Notes: a model not told the origin generated them from the sequence alone. 64,000 bases of DNA from Pseudomonadaceae bacterium (GCA_024743175.1 JANSXA010000015.1:1-64000), one strand, 5' to 3'; positions 27,436 to 36,586 are shown, numbered from the stretch's first letter. Numbers and translations: made by a program.

Positions 27436-27810
27436 CTACTTTCTTTCACCCGCAAAGAGATCCAGAAAAAAATCCAGCACGGTTTTTTCTTTGAAGTCCG
27501 TGAATTCGCCCGCATCGAAAAAGACGCTGTAGCAGGTTGTACAAGCTTCGTACCAGATATGCGGTTGATCGCGATCAACCATCGGAATCATGCGCGTTGC
27601 ACATTGTGGACAGGCAATTCGGTGCAGGCTGTTGTACTGTTTACCCACTTGAGCATCGCCAATATCGATAGATTCAGAGCCTTCAATAGTTTTCAGGTGT
27701 TCATGGTCAAGCATAGAGAACAGAATGCCACGACAGGAAACACAGCGATTACATTTAATACCCGAGTATTCGATTTCTTCAAAAACGCCACCACACTTGG
27801 AGCACTTCAT
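27436..27810 (-). CDS. Zinc-ribbon (zf-TFIIB-like) protein
   Basis: 124 residues, cytoplasmic. Two zf-TFIIB-type metal sites are visible. CSKCG with CNRCVSCRG at residues 3-27, and CPQCA with CTTCYSVFFDAGEFTDFKE near 70-110, match the repeat often found in this family. No enzymatic domain is present and the function is unknown. It lies 6 bases before the L,D-transpeptidase gene, so it is probably the first gene of that operon. Confidence 0.8.
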   Translation of the reverse strand: MKCSKCGGVFEEIEYSGIKCNRCVSCRGILFSMLDHEHLKTIEGSESIDIGDAQVGKQYNSLHRIACPQCATRMIPMVDRDQPHIWYEACTTCYSVFFDAGEFTDFKEKTVLDFFLDLFAGERK

Positions 27811-27928
27811 AGGACTTCCTTCTTCCTTCGCTGCTGTTATAACACGTCCACAATATGCTTGTATTAATCTATGTTCCGCCGTCTAGTGTGCCCGGACTTC
27901 AACCAGTGCTGAAACACACAGCAGATTC

Positions 27929-29455
27929 ATGAGCGAACCCACTTCCGCCAGCGAGCAGACACACCTTCTGGACAGCGAACGCTGGATTGTGCGTAACGGC
28001 GTTGGTGTGCAGATCATGGAAACCCTTGCGGTTGGTGCATTCCTGACCGCACTTGCCGTGCAGTTAGGTGCACCTAACTGGATGATTGGCGCGCTTGCAG
28101 CCATTCCCCATATTGCTCAAGTTGCCCAGGTACCCGCGTTGTGGACGGTGGAACGATTACGCAAGCGGCGCTTGATTTACCTGATCAGCGGCATGATTGC
28201 ACGTCCCATGCTGCTGGTGATCGCCGTTGCTGCAGTGGTGTATTCCGGCATGCAGGCGTTGTGGTTAATTCTATTCGCTTTTGCTGTTCGCTATGCAGCG
28301 GGCGCTTTTCTGAGCTGCTCGTGGAACAGCTGGATGCGGGACCTGGTCCCGGATGCAGAGATGGGGCGCCTGTTCAGCAACCGACAGCAGAAAATGATCG
28401 GTGTGAGCATCCTCTTCAGCCTGCTGGCGGCTGCGTTCATAGACTTGTGGAAACAATACTCCGGCCAACCCACGGAGTACGCTTACGCCATCGTCTATAC
28501 TCTCGCATTTTTTGGTGGCACCTATTCAGTCGTCTGTGCGCGCAAGATTTTTGAACCCGTCATGGAACCAACCCATGCACATATCATCAGCCACCTGCGA
28601 GCGCCTTTTGCCGACCGCAACTATCGACGTCTGATCAGCTTCCTGGCGAGCTGGAATTTTGCCGTCAATCTGGCTGCACCTTTCTTCACGGTATATATGC
28701 TCAAACGCCTGGAGTACGAACTGACCCTGGTCATTGCGTTTGCCACCCTCAGCCAGATTGCTTCGTTTTTGACGGTTCGTTATTGGGGCAGTATTGCCGA
28801 TCACTTCAGCAACAAAGTGGTGCTGGCTACCTGCTGCCCGGTATTCATCCTGAGCGTCTTTGCCTGGACATTCACTACCCTTCCTGAGCCACACGGCTTC
28901 ACCATACCGCTCCTGATCTTCATCCATATTGCCACCGGTTTTGCGGTTGCCGGGGTCAATCTGGCCTCAGGTAATATCGTGCTGAAACTCGCTCCTGTTG
29001 GCGGGTCGACGGCTTACCTTGCGAGCAGTTCGATGGTCAACGCAACCGCTGCCGGTATTGCTGCACTGCTGGGCGGAATCGCCGTAGATCTGTTTTCGTC
29101 CTGGGAACTGGGGTTGACCATTCATTGGCAGAGTGCAGCCAACAACCTTGAACTGGAAGCCATGAACTTCAGCCACTGGGATTTCTTTTTCCTCTTCTCA
29201 ACACTGATCGGTCTGTATTCCCTGCATCGCTTGTCGCTGGTTGAAGAAAAAGGTCGGGTGCGGGATCCGCACATGTTAAGAGTGCTGATGGGATCTGCCA
29301 GACAGAGTATGCGTAACTTAAGTACTATAGCCGGATTACGTGCTGCTTCAGAATTTCCACTCGACGGTTTGTTACCAGAAACAAAACGGTCGTCGAAAAC
29401 AACACCAGGGCCCGAAACTGCAACCGAAAAACCTAAGGAACCCGCAAATGACTGA
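27929..29455 (+). CDS. MFS transporter
   Basis: 508 residues with about 11-12 membrane helices (VGAFLTALAVQLGAPNWMIG near 35, then regular spans to about 440). A polar 60-residue C-terminal tail follows. The substrate is unknown. The gene overlaps the next oxidoreductase by 8 bases, so the two are co-translated, which hints at transport of a compound the reductase acts on or of its product. The 118 bases upstream are shared with the divergent zinc-ribbon gene; I see no clear promoter there. Confidence 0.85.
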   Translation: MSEPTSASEQTHLLDSERWIVRNGVGVQIMETLAVGAFLTALAVQLGAPNWMIGALAAIPHIAQVAQVPALWTVERLRKRRLIYLISGMIARPMLLVIAVAAVVYSGMQALWLILFAFAVRYAAGAFLSCSWNSWMRDLVPDAEMGRLFSNRQQKMIGVSILFSLLAAAFIDLWKQYSGQPTEYAYAIVYTLAFFGGTYSVVCARKIFEPVMEPTHAHIISHLRAPFADRNYRRLISFLASWNFAVNLAAPFFTVYMLKRLEYELTLVIAFATLSQIASFLTVRYWGSIADHFSNKVVLATCCPVFILSVFAWTFTTLPEPHGFTIPLLIFIHIATGFAVAGVNLASGNIVLKLAPVGGSTAYLASSSMVNATAAGIAALLGGIAVDLFSSWELGLTIHWQSAANNLELEAMNFSHWDFFFLFSTLIGLYSLHRLSLVEEKGRVRDPHMLRVLMGSARQSMRNLSTIAGLRAASEFPLDGLLPETKRSSKTTPGPETATEKPKEPAND

Positions 29456-30449
29456 CTATAAAAATCGCGAAATCCACCTCACCTCAAGACCCGATGGTCT
29501 ACCGGTGCCTGAAAATTTTGGTCTGATTGAAACCAGCGTATCCAGTGATGACGGCGACGTTCTGGTAAAAAATATTTATATGTCCGTCGATCCGGCGATG
29601 CGACCGCCATTGACCAATGGGCAGACCAAGCTGGACGAGCCCATGATGGGCGGCGCGATAGGTAGGGTGCTGCATAGCCGCAATCCGGATCATACTGTGG
29701 GCAGCTACGTCATCCACCGTGCTGGCTTTCGCGAGTACCATGTCAGTGACGGTAGCGATCTGCGCACAATTACCCTGCAGGATGAGCCGCTCACAACTCA
29801 TCTGCATGTGCTGGGTGGCACTGGCCTCACCGCCTATGGCGGCTTGCTGGTTACCGGCGAGCTGAAAGACGGAGAAAATGTCTTTGTTTCAGCGGCTGCA
29901 GGCGCAGTGGGCAGCGTTGTCTGTCAGATCGCCAAAATCAAACAGTGCCGTGTTGCCGGAAGTTGCGGCTCCCCGGAGAAAGTTGACTATCTGGTAAATG
30001 AGTTGGGGATCGACTATGCCTTCAACTACAAAACCCAGGATATACGTAAATCTTTGCGCGAAGGTCTGCCGGACGGCATAGACGTTTATTTCGAAAACGT
30101 CGGTGGCGAGCACCTCGATGCGGCCTGCGGTCAGATGCGTCCACTGGGCCGCATTCCCGTCTGCGGCATGATCTCCGCATACAACAATAAAGGCGCGCGC
30201 TCAGAAGGTGTAACGACGCTTTCAAACATGATTTATAACCGCGTCACCATGAAAGGGTTTGTCGTTTACGAGTTCGAGCATTTGCGTGAGCAGTTTCTGA
30301 CTGACATGCGCAAATGGATGGCTGCTGGACAGATGAAATACAGCGAAACGATCATGCAGGGCATTGACCAGGCACCAGCGGCGTTGATTGGCCTGCTCAA
30401 AGGCGTGAATACCGGCAAGATGTTGGTGCAACTATCCGAGGATACCTGA
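29448..30449 (+). CDS. NADP-dependent MDR-family oxidoreductase (leukotriene B4 dehydrogenase-like)
   Basis: 333 residues of the zinc-free medium-chain reductase group (PTGR/curcumin reductase-like), which reduces enone double bonds with NADPH. The N-terminal GroES-like fold has NIYMSVDPAMRPP. The nucleotide domain has VSAAAGAVGSVVCQIAKIKQ and FENVGGEHLDA, which are diagnostic. The start is the ATG at 29448, with AAGGAA 7 bases upstream; it overlaps the MFS stop. A paralogue is encoded at 55968-57005. It converges on fumC with a 56-base gap. Confidence 0.9.
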   Translation: MTDYKNREIHLTSRPDGLPVPENFGLIETSVSSDDGDVLVKNIYMSVDPAMRPPLTNGQTKLDEPMMGGAIGRVLHSRNPDHTVGSYVIHRAGFREYHVSDGSDLRTITLQDEPLTTHLHVLGGTGLTAYGGLLVTGELKDGENVFVSAAAGAVGSVVCQIAKIKQCRVAGSCGSPEKVDYLVNELGIDYAFNYKTQDIRKSLREGLPDGIDVYFENVGGEHLDAACGQMRPLGRIPVCGMISAYNNKGARSEGVTTLSNMIYNRVTMKGFVVYEFEHLREQFLTDMRKWMAAGQMKYSETIMQGIDQAPAALIGLLKGVNTGKMLVQLSEDT

Positions 30450-30505
30450 ATCAGAATCTGACAAATTACAACAGGGGTCAGCACCCGCCTTTCGTGGCAG
30501 AGTGT

Positions 30506-31870
30506 TCAGGTCAGTTTTGCCGGATCCAGCAACGTGCGCAGCTCCGCAACGGGAATATCCGTAAGTTCTGCAGCAACTTCAACCACAGGACGCTTCTGTT
30601 CATAAGCCTGTTTGGCTATCTCTGCGGCCTTCATGTACCCCACTACCGGGTTCAAAGCGGTAACCAGAATCGGGTTTCGCTGCAGAGAAGCGCCAAGGTT
30701 TTCTTCGTTCACGTCAAATGTGGCTATCGCCTTATCTGCAAGCAGCGGTGCGACGTTGCCTAACAGTTTGATACTGCTCAGCAGATTATTCGCGATCAAA
30801 GGCAGCATCACATTCAATTCAAAGTTGCCCGATTGGCCAGCTATTGTTATCGCTGTGTCGTTACTAATAACCTGAGCCGCTACCATGGCAGCAGCCTCCG
30901 GAATCACAGGGTTAACCTTGCCTGGCATTATCGATGAGCCTGGCTGCAGAGGCTGCAGTTCAATTTCTGCCAGGCCAGCCAGCGGTCCGGAATTCATCCA
31001 GCGCAGATCATTTGCAATTTTCATCAGTGATACTGCACAGGTCTTCAATCCCCCGGACAGCGCAACAGCGCCGTCTTGTGCACCTATCAAGGCAAAATGA
31101 TTGGTCGTTACCGCGAACTGCATACCGCTGATGGTTGTCAGTTCCTGACAGGTTTTCTCGGCAAATTCAGGGTGGGCATTAACACCCGTGCCTACCGCTG
31201 TTCCCCCTATTGCCAGGGATTGCATGGCTTTCAACAACGAGGACAACAGTTTGAGGTCAGCCTCTATCTGTGCCGCCCAGCCGCCCAGTACCTGACCGAG
31301 AGTGACCGGCATGGCGTCCATCAAATGCGTCCTGCCGGTTTTAACATGGTGGCCAATCTGCGCAGCTTTGCTTGTAAGCTGACTGTGCAGGCGTTCCAAT
31401 CCCGGTAGCAGTTGCGTATTCACCGCGAGTGCGGCACTGACGTGGATGGTTGAAGGAATTACATCATTGCTGCTTTGTCCAAGATTAACGTGATCGTTGG
31501 GGTTTATATCCTCACCGCAGATTCTGCTGGCCAGCGTTGCAATCACCTCATTTGCGTTCATGTTGGTACTGGTGCCTGAACCGGTCTGATACACATCAAC
31601 CGGGAAATGGGACAGCAGATCTTCAGCACCACGCAACTGCTCACAGGCCTGCACTATCGCAGAACCCGGCTTCGATTCCAGCAGATCGAGTTGCATATTT
31701 GCCAGGGCGGCAGCCTGCTTCAACATCAACAGCGACTCAATGAACGCCAGCGGCATCGGCGTTCCGCTTATTGCAAAATTATCAATTGCTCTTTGCGTCT
31801 GGGCACCATATAACGCATCTGCAGGCACCTGGATCTCGCCCATACTGTCTTTCACCGTGCGGGTACTCAT
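30506..31870 (-). CDS. fumC: Class II fumarate hydratase
   Basis: 454 residues, cytoplasmic, converting fumarate to malate without an iron-sulfur cluster. Family signatures are visible: TGSGTSTNMNANEV, the GRTHLMDAMP segment and the active-site loop GSSIMPGKVNPVIPE. Length is normal. The ATG overlaps the FAD monooxygenase stop by 4 bases (ATGA). Placement at the end of a monooxygenase/esterase operon is unusual for fumC and may link it to fumarate released by aromatic-ring cleavage. Confidence 0.95.
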   Translation of the reverse strand: MSTRTVKDSMGEIQVPADALYGAQTQRAIDNFAISGTPMPLAFIESLLMLKQAAALANMQLDLLESKPGSAIVQACEQLRGAEDLLSHFPVDVYQTGSGTSTNMNANEVIATLASRICGEDINPNDHVNLGQSSNDVIPSTIHVSAALAVNTQLLPGLERLHSQLTSKAAQIGHHVKTGRTHLMDAMPVTLGQVLGGWAAQIEADLKLLSSLLKAMQSLAIGGTAVGTGVNAHPEFAEKTCQELTTISGMQFAVTTNHFALIGAQDGAVALSGGLKTCAVSLMKIANDLRWMNSGPLAGLAEIELQPLQPGSSIMPGKVNPVIPEAAAMVAAQVISNDTAITIAGQSGNFELNVMLPLIANNLLSSIKLLGNVAPLLADKAIATFDVNEENLGASLQRNPILVTALNPVVGYMKAAEIAKQAYEQKRPVVEVAAELTDIPVAELRTLLDPAKLT

Positions 31871-33063
31871 GAACCGTGTCCTCCTTCAGTGACTGCCTGT
31901 AGGGCATCATATCGATAAAGTTCATCCATCGTTCGCCCGCCGGCGCGTTTCGCTGCGCGATTTCGTAGCCATGCAGGGATTCCGCCCAGGTGAAAGACGC
32001 GCGCATTGCGTCGGGAACCTGCCTGAATTCGTGCCGTCCGGGCGCGGCGCAGTTGTTCGTAACGCTGCAACGCAGCTGCAATGTCCTGGTCCTGGCGCAG
32101 ACAACCCGCCAGCACTGCCGCATCTTCGATGGCCATGGCAGCACCCTGAGCCATGAACGGCAGAGTGGGATGGCACGCATCACCCAACAAAGTTACTCTA
32201 CCTTTGCCCCACTGGGGCATTGGCATCCGATCAAAAAGGGCCCACTTGTACAATTGGGTTTCATCCATCGCTGCCAACAACTGCTGAATATCAGAGTGCC
32301 AACCGGAAAAGTCCTGACGCAACTCATCTATATCGCCCTGCTGTGTCCAGGACTCAATCTGCCAGCCATTTTTTTCCACCACACAGACACAATTCACCCA
32401 CTCACCGCCACGCACGTAGTAGTGCACAAAGTGTTTGCCTGGTCCCCACCAGACAGTGGATAAAGGTCGTATCAAATCTGCAGGCAGTCGCGCTGAAGGC
32501 ACCAGTGCCCGCCAAGCTATGTTGCCGGTGAAGCTTGGCGCCTGCTCACCCCACAAAGCAGCTTGAATTCTGGAATGAATACCATCAGCACCCACCAGAA
32601 CATCACCTGCAAAAGACGCAACTGTAGTTGTTACAGAAACGCCTTCAGGCGTCTCGTCAAAACCACTCACCGCCACACCCGGCAGCAGTTCTATACCTGC
32701 ATGGGCTTGCGCAGCATCACCCAGCGCCGCCATCAGATCGCCGCGGTGAATGTGATAATAAGGCGCGCCATAATGACTCAATACGTTATCACCCAGTGTG
32801 CTCTCGCTGATCACATTGCCACGACGCCAATCTCTGAACTGGGTGCCTTGTGGTAAAAACGCGGTTGCGCGCAACGCATTTTCCAGACCTAAATGATGTA
32901 AGACTCGAGAGGCATTGGGCGACAGCTGAATGCCCGCTCCGATTTCTGCAAACTCCGACGCCTGCTCTAAGACTGTCACCTGGCAGTCTGCAGCAGCAAG
33001 GCTTAGCGCTGCCGTCAGGCCACCTATACCGCCGCCTGCGATGAGGACACGTAACTCTCTCAT
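31867..33063 (-). CDS. FAD-dependent aromatic monooxygenase (salicylate/3-hydroxybenzoate hydroxylase-like)
   Basis: 398 residues. The FAD-binding Rossmann motif LIAGGGIGGLTAALSL lies at 7-22, VLVGADGIHSRIQ near 155 and VTLLGDACHPTLPFMAQGAA near 285. These are the three fingerprints of flavin hydroxylases that add oxygen to aromatic rings with NAD(P)H. It resembles 3-hydroxybenzoate 6-hydroxylase and salicylate hydroxylase, but the substrate cannot be read from sequence. Its ATG overlaps the upstream stop by one base (TGATG), and its stop overlaps fumC. No ring-cleavage dioxygenase is in the window. Confidence 0.88.
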   Translation of the reverse strand: MRELRVLIAGGGIGGLTAALSLAAADCQVTVLEQASEFAEIGAGIQLSPNASRVLHHLGLENALRATAFLPQGTQFRDWRRGNVISESTLGDNVLSHYGAPYYHIHRGDLMAALGDAAQAHAGIELLPGVAVSGFDETPEGVSVTTTVASFAGDVLVGADGIHSRIQAALWGEQAPSFTGNIAWRALVPSARLPADLIRPLSTVWWGPGKHFVHYYVRGGEWVNCVCVVEKNGWQIESWTQQGDIDELRQDFSGWHSDIQQLLAAMDETQLYKWALFDRMPMPQWGKGRVTLLGDACHPTLPFMAQGAAMAIEDAAVLAGCLRQDQDIAAALQRYEQLRRARTARIQAGSRRNARVFHLGGIPAWLRNRAAKRAGGRTMDELYRYDALQAVTEGGHGS

Positions 33064-33506
33064 CAGGAGTTATGCGGCCGCAGCGTGATGACTATCAGTT
33101 TTGCGTCTGCCCAGGCTGGCAACCACTCCGGAGCCGCAGGCCGTAAGCGGGAAAACACGTCTGCTTTATAGGCGGGATCGTCTTCTGCCACGTTTGCCAC
33201 ACCATACAGCGTTTCGCCGCGAATGAGCATCTTCACGGGTACATCACCAGGGAGGAAGTCCCGCCACCATGAACCATCAGCACCAGCAAAAACCAGCGGC
33301 CCTTCGCGCAGATAATTCACCGGCAGGACCTGTTCGTCAGGCATTGTTAACAACATGACCCTGGCCGCTCTGGGCCCATCAGGTGCCGCCATCAGTTCAG
33401 CGGCTACGCGGGGGTTTACCACCTGAACAGTGTAGAAATAGTACCCCGCGACCAGCACCACTAAAGCCGCCAGTGTTATCAGCGTGTATTTCACCCAGGA
33501 CCGCAA
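33063..33506 (-). CDS. Membrane-anchored split-barrel (DUF385/nitroreductase-like) protein
   Basis: About 144-147 residues. The long frame extends upstream into the esterase gene, but no clear start exists there. I take TTG at 33504-33506, with GAGGCGGA upstream, or GTG at 33492-33494. One membrane anchor lies near residue 5-23 (YTLITLAALVVLVAGYYFY). The remainder (VMLLT, LREGPLVFAGADGSWW, VPVKMLIRGE) follows the layout of FMN/F420-binding split barrels of the deazaflavin-dependent nitroreductase family. The similarity is distant and the cofactor is unproved. It sits tightly between the carboxylesterase and FAD monooxygenase genes. Confidence 0.6.
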   Translation of the reverse strand: MRSWVKYTLITLAALVVLVAGYYFYTVQVVNPRVAAELMAAPDGPRAARVMLLTMPDEQVLPVNYLREGPLVFAGADGSWWRDFLPGDVPVKMLIRGETLYGVANVAEDDPAYKADVFSRLRPAAPEWLPAWADAKLIVITLRPHNS

Positions 33507-33507
33507 G

Positions 33508-35166
33508 TCAATCCGCCTCTGGCTGGTAACGATTACCATAAGAGGAGCTATCATCAAACAGGGCCCGCTGCGCGGCTCTTGCATCGTTGATGACCACCGG
33601 CGTTGTATCAAACACCATGACCGGACGGGTTTCGAGATTGTAAGCAGGCCATTCAGGAATTTCAGGATTGTCAGGCTTTCCATTTCTTGCAAACGCGATC
33701 CAGGTGTCCGCCATCATATCTGCAATCTGCTGCTGCTCCGCGCCTGAGCCGGACATACTTTCGGAGTTTGCAACGTTGTCAAAAACAAAGCCGATCTCCA
33801 GAGCATGGGGAGAGCGCCACTTGCCACCATCGACCGGGGTATCCCAGTTGAACAGGTATAAGTAGGTGGCAGCGCCGCCCTGTTGCACTTTACGCTCCGC
33901 CTGTACCACGTGCCCGGCGAGCCAGCGCGAATCTGTTGTTGCCTCAAAGTAAACATCTGCAGCCGAAGCTTCGGGTTGCAGTGCCCGATAGCCGGCAATA
34001 ATGGCCTCAACATCTTTATCCGGATAAGACCGACGCATGATATCGGGGAGTTGCTCCCAGGTGACGTCAAATATGGCCGGGTTAGCGCCGCCAATGAATA
34101 ACGAATTTTCCGTGCGATTGGTTCCCAACAGCATCGGCACGTCGCGTCCTGCAGGTGCAGCATCCGGTTCAAACGGGTGGCGGGTCAAGGTGCGGCCATC
34201 TATTGAAGGCGCGGTTGCAGCCCCTGTGCCCTCCAGCGCTGCTCGAATATCTGCTTCCGGCATGGTTTTTATCTGCGCCAGCGTGTCTGCTGTCAATCCG
34301 AGGTTTGCGACCAGCTTATCTGCTGCAGCTTGCGCAACAGCCTGCTCGGGAAAACTGAGCATCGCACCGGATTGAACCACTGCCCGGTGAAACAATCCTT
34401 GCGCTATCGGCGTTGCCATCAGGGTTGAGACTTTTGCACCACCACCTGACTCACCGAATATCATGACGGTATCAGGATCGCCGCCGAAACTTGCAATGTT
34501 GTCCTGCACCCATTGAAGGGCCAGCACCATATCAAGTACACCCGCGACAGCAGAATCTTCAAAACCCTCACCGTAGTGACCGAGTGCCAGGTAACCCAGC
34601 ACATTCAGCCGGTGGTTTACGGTGACCACAACAACATCACCGCGGCGAGCCAGACGGGCGCCTTCATAAGCACGGGAGGATCCACTCCCGGAGGAGAATC
34701 CTCCGCCGTGAAACCAGACCATAACCGGGCGCTTTGCGCCATCAGCCAACGCCGGCGTCCAGACGTTCAGAAACAGGCAGTCTTCACTCATCGGCGGTGT
34801 TGGCACTGCCGCCCATGATGTGAACAGGCCACCGGGGTTGCCGGTGGGCGTTTGCGGACAGGTGGCACCAAACGCGGCTGCCGGTTTCACGCCATCCCAG
34901 GGCTGGGGTTTGGCGGGCGCGGCAAATCGAGTTGTCGATGTGTCAGCACCATAACGAACGCCTTTGAAAGTCAGAACGCCATCGTCAGACACCCCTCGAA
35001 CTGCACCTGTATTAGTCTGCGCAACCGGGTCAGGCACCACCGTTTCGACCGCATCAGAGGGTGGCTGAATCGCCTGGCTGGCTTCATCAGTTGCTGGCTC
35101 AGTACCACACGCCGCCAGAACCAGCAGCAAAAGCGCTGCCGCTATTTTTACGGTGACCGTTGTCAT
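33508..35166 (-). CDS. Type B carboxylesterase, lipoprotein
   Basis: 552 residues from the ATG at 35164-35166. The in-frame ATG five codons earlier forms the Shine-Dalgarno region (GGGGAGA), so it is unlikely to be the start. The lipobox LAAC (Cys20) marks a lipoprotein. The alpha/beta-hydrolase fold has an oxyanion loop HGGGFSSGSG, nucleophile Ser240 in GESGGG, and a late HALEIGFVFDN segment carrying His. It hydrolyses ester bonds; the natural substrate is unknown. It leads the operon with the split-barrel, monooxygenase and fumC genes and may release an aromatic acid for them. Confidence 0.9.
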   Translation of the reverse strand: MTTVTVKIAAALLLLVLAACGTEPATDEASQAIQPPSDAVETVVPDPVAQTNTGAVRGVSDDGVLTFKGVRYGADTSTTRFAAPAKPQPWDGVKPAAAFGATCPQTPTGNPGGLFTSWAAVPTPPMSEDCLFLNVWTPALADGAKRPVMVWFHGGGFSSGSGSSRAYEGARLARRGDVVVVTVNHRLNVLGYLALGHYGEGFEDSAVAGVLDMVLALQWVQDNIASFGGDPDTVMIFGESGGGAKVSTLMATPIAQGLFHRAVVQSGAMLSFPEQAVAQAAADKLVANLGLTADTLAQIKTMPEADIRAALEGTGAATAPSIDGRTLTRHPFEPDAAPAGRDVPMLLGTNRTENSLFIGGANPAIFDVTWEQLPDIMRRSYPDKDVEAIIAGYRALQPEASAADVYFEATTDSRWLAGHVVQAERKVQQGGAATYLYLFNWDTPVDGGKWRSPHALEIGFVFDNVANSESMSGSGAEQQQIADMMADTWIAFARNGKPDNPEIPEWPAYNLETRPVMVFDTTPVVINDARAAQRALFDDSSSYGNRYQPEAD

Positions 35167-35292
35167 AACTTTTCTCCCCAAAGGTTAAACCCAGCTTGGG
35201 AGCATAACAGGGACAAAAAGTTAAGGCATTTGAACATCGAAAGCAGATCGGAGATTAATTTTGCCGCAAATTTGCAATTGATGAATTCATGG

Positions 35293-35322
35293 TTGATGTG
35301 GTTGCGATACACTGGCTATAAA
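35293..35322 (+). promoter_or_regulatory. Predicted sigma-70 promoter for dodecin/DUF937/Kbp genes
   Basis: A TTGATG -35 box lies at 35293-35298 and a TATAAA -10 box at 35317-35322, with an 18-base spacer. Transcription would begin near 35329. AAGGG just before 35341 serves as the ribosome site for the ATG at 35347. Confidence 0.45.
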
Positions 35323-35346
35323 TGTCACAACCTGTAAGGGAAAAAT

Positions 35347-35550
35347 ATGTCTGTCGCACGCGTCACTGAAATTATTACTGGATCCAAACAGAGCTTCGAA
35401 CATGCCATTGAAAAAGGTGTTAAAAGAGCTTCAAAAACCTTGAAAAACGTCACTTCCGCATGGGTCAAAGACCAGCAGGTTGTGGTTAAAAAGGGCAAAG
35501 TAGCCCAGTACCGTGTCACCTTGAAGGTGACTTTCATTCTGGAGGATTAA
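35347..35550 (+). CDS. Dodecin-like flavin-binding protein
   Basis: 67 residues, the full length of a dodecin. Dodecins form 12-subunit cages that store riboflavin or FMN. The sequence follows the family throughout: VARVTEIITGSKQSFEHAIE, the RASKTLKNVTSAWVKDQQV turn that carries the flavin-stacking Trp (about residue 39), and the closing YRVTLKVTFILE strand. The start is supported by AAGGGAAAA just upstream. It lies 3 bases before the DUF937 gene. Confidence 0.92.
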   Translation: MSVARVTEIITGSKQSFEHAIEKGVKRASKTLKNVTSAWVKDQQVVVKKGKVAQYRVTLKVTFILED

Positions 35551-35553
35551 ATC

Positions 35554-36087
35554 ATGGATCTTTTAAAGACTATTATGGACGCCCAGGGTGGCGCTTCTGT
35601 TGATCAGATTGCGCAGAAGCTGGGGCTCGACAAATCCGCTGTTGCAGGTGTCATGGGCGCATTGGCACCGGCTTTGGGCAAAGGGCTGGCGAAAAACACT
35701 CAGGCCTCGGGGGGCCTGGATTCACTATTGGGTGCACTGCAGAAAGGTAACCACAAGCGTTACATCGAAGACCCCTCACTGGCCGTGGACGATTCAGGTA
35801 TCGAAGAAGGCAATAAAATCCTTGGGCATATTCTTGGCAACAAAGAGGTCAGTCGTCAGGTCGCCAGCCGCGCTGCAGAGCAAACCGGTGTCAGCGACAG
35901 CTTGATCAAGCAGATGTTGCCAATGTTGGCCACCATGGCTATGGGAGCCTTAAGCAAGAAAAAAGAGCAGGCACCCGAAAGCGGTTCCGATCTAGGTGGT
36001 GTGCTGGGCGCATTCCTCGGCGGCGGCGACAACAACTCGATGGTTGATGACCTTCTGGGCATGGCTGGCAGCTTTCTCAAACGATAA
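35554..36087 (+). CDS. DUF937 protein
   Basis: 177 residues. The N-terminal half (LDKSAVAGVMGALAPALGKG, then GGLDSLLGALQ) and the repeated helices with GNKILGHILGNKEVS are typical of DUF937 proteins, small helical proteins of unknown function. The C-terminus ends with a Gly/Ser/Asn-rich stretch and a second amphipathic helix. No signal peptide or membrane helix is evident. It is co-transcribed with dodecin (3-base gap) and followed by the Kbp-like gene 40 bases later. Confidence 0.85.
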   Translation: MDLLKTIMDAQGGASVDQIAQKLGLDKSAVAGVMGALAPALGKGLAKNTQASGGLDSLLGALQKGNHKRYIEDPSLAVDDSGIEEGNKILGHILGNKEVSRQVASRAAEQTGVSDSLIKQMLPMLATMAMGALSKKKEQAPESGSDLGGVLGAFLGGGDNNSMVDDLLGMAGSFLKR

Positions 36088-36127
36088 AACCGTCAATGGT
36101 TAATAACAAAAATCAGGGAGACCTAAC

Positions 36128-36586
36128 ATGTTCGATTCACTGTTCGATTTTGCCAAGGACATGGGCAAAAAACTGTTCCAGAGCGATGCTGATGCGGCTG
36201 AGAGTATTCTTGCCCACATCAACAGCAACAATCCTGGCGTTGATCCATTAACCGTGGCGTTCGACGACGGCGTTGTCACCATGACAGGTGCCGCCATCAA
36301 TCAGCCGGCCAAAGAAAAAGCCGTGCTGATGGCCGGCAATGTTAAAGGCGTAGAAAAAGTTGAAGCAGATGCAGTCAGTGTCCCGCCACCGCCACCTGCA
36401 GAACCGCCACCACCACCTGTGCAGTACTACGTCATCAAGTCTGGCGATACCCTCTACGGGGTGGCTAAAGAATTTTACGGGAACGGTATGAAATACCCGG
36501 AAATTTTTGAGGCAAATCGCGAAGTGATTGAAGATCCGGACAAAATTTATCCGGGCCAGAAGATCAGAATTCCGAAACAAAGCTAG
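36128..36586 (+). CDS. kbp: BON-LysM protein, Kbp/YgaU-like
   Basis: 152 residues matching E. coli Kbp (YgaU), a cytoplasmic K+-binding protein made under salt stress. A BON domain lies at about 25-85 (VTMTGAAINQPAKEKAVLMA). A proline-rich linker follows, and a LysM domain lies at about 100-150 (YYVIKSGDTLYGVAKEFYG, YPEIFEANRE, GQKIRIP). No signal peptide is present, as in Kbp. It lies 40 bases after DUF937, probably in the same transcript. A gene name is given from family length and order; the K+ role here is inferred. Confidence 0.88.
   Translation: MFDSLFDFAKDMGKKLFQSDADAAESILAHINSNNPGVDPLTVAFDDGVVTMTGAAINQPAKEKAVLMAGNVKGVEKVEADAVSVPPPPPAEPPPPPVQYYVIKSGDTLYGVAKEFYGNGMKYPEIFEANREVIEDPDKIYPGQKIRIPKQS

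Noticed and set aside
36385-36420. Short direct repeats suggesting a repeat array
   Set aside because: They encode the Pro-rich linker of the Kbp-like protein, so they are low-complexity coding sequence.
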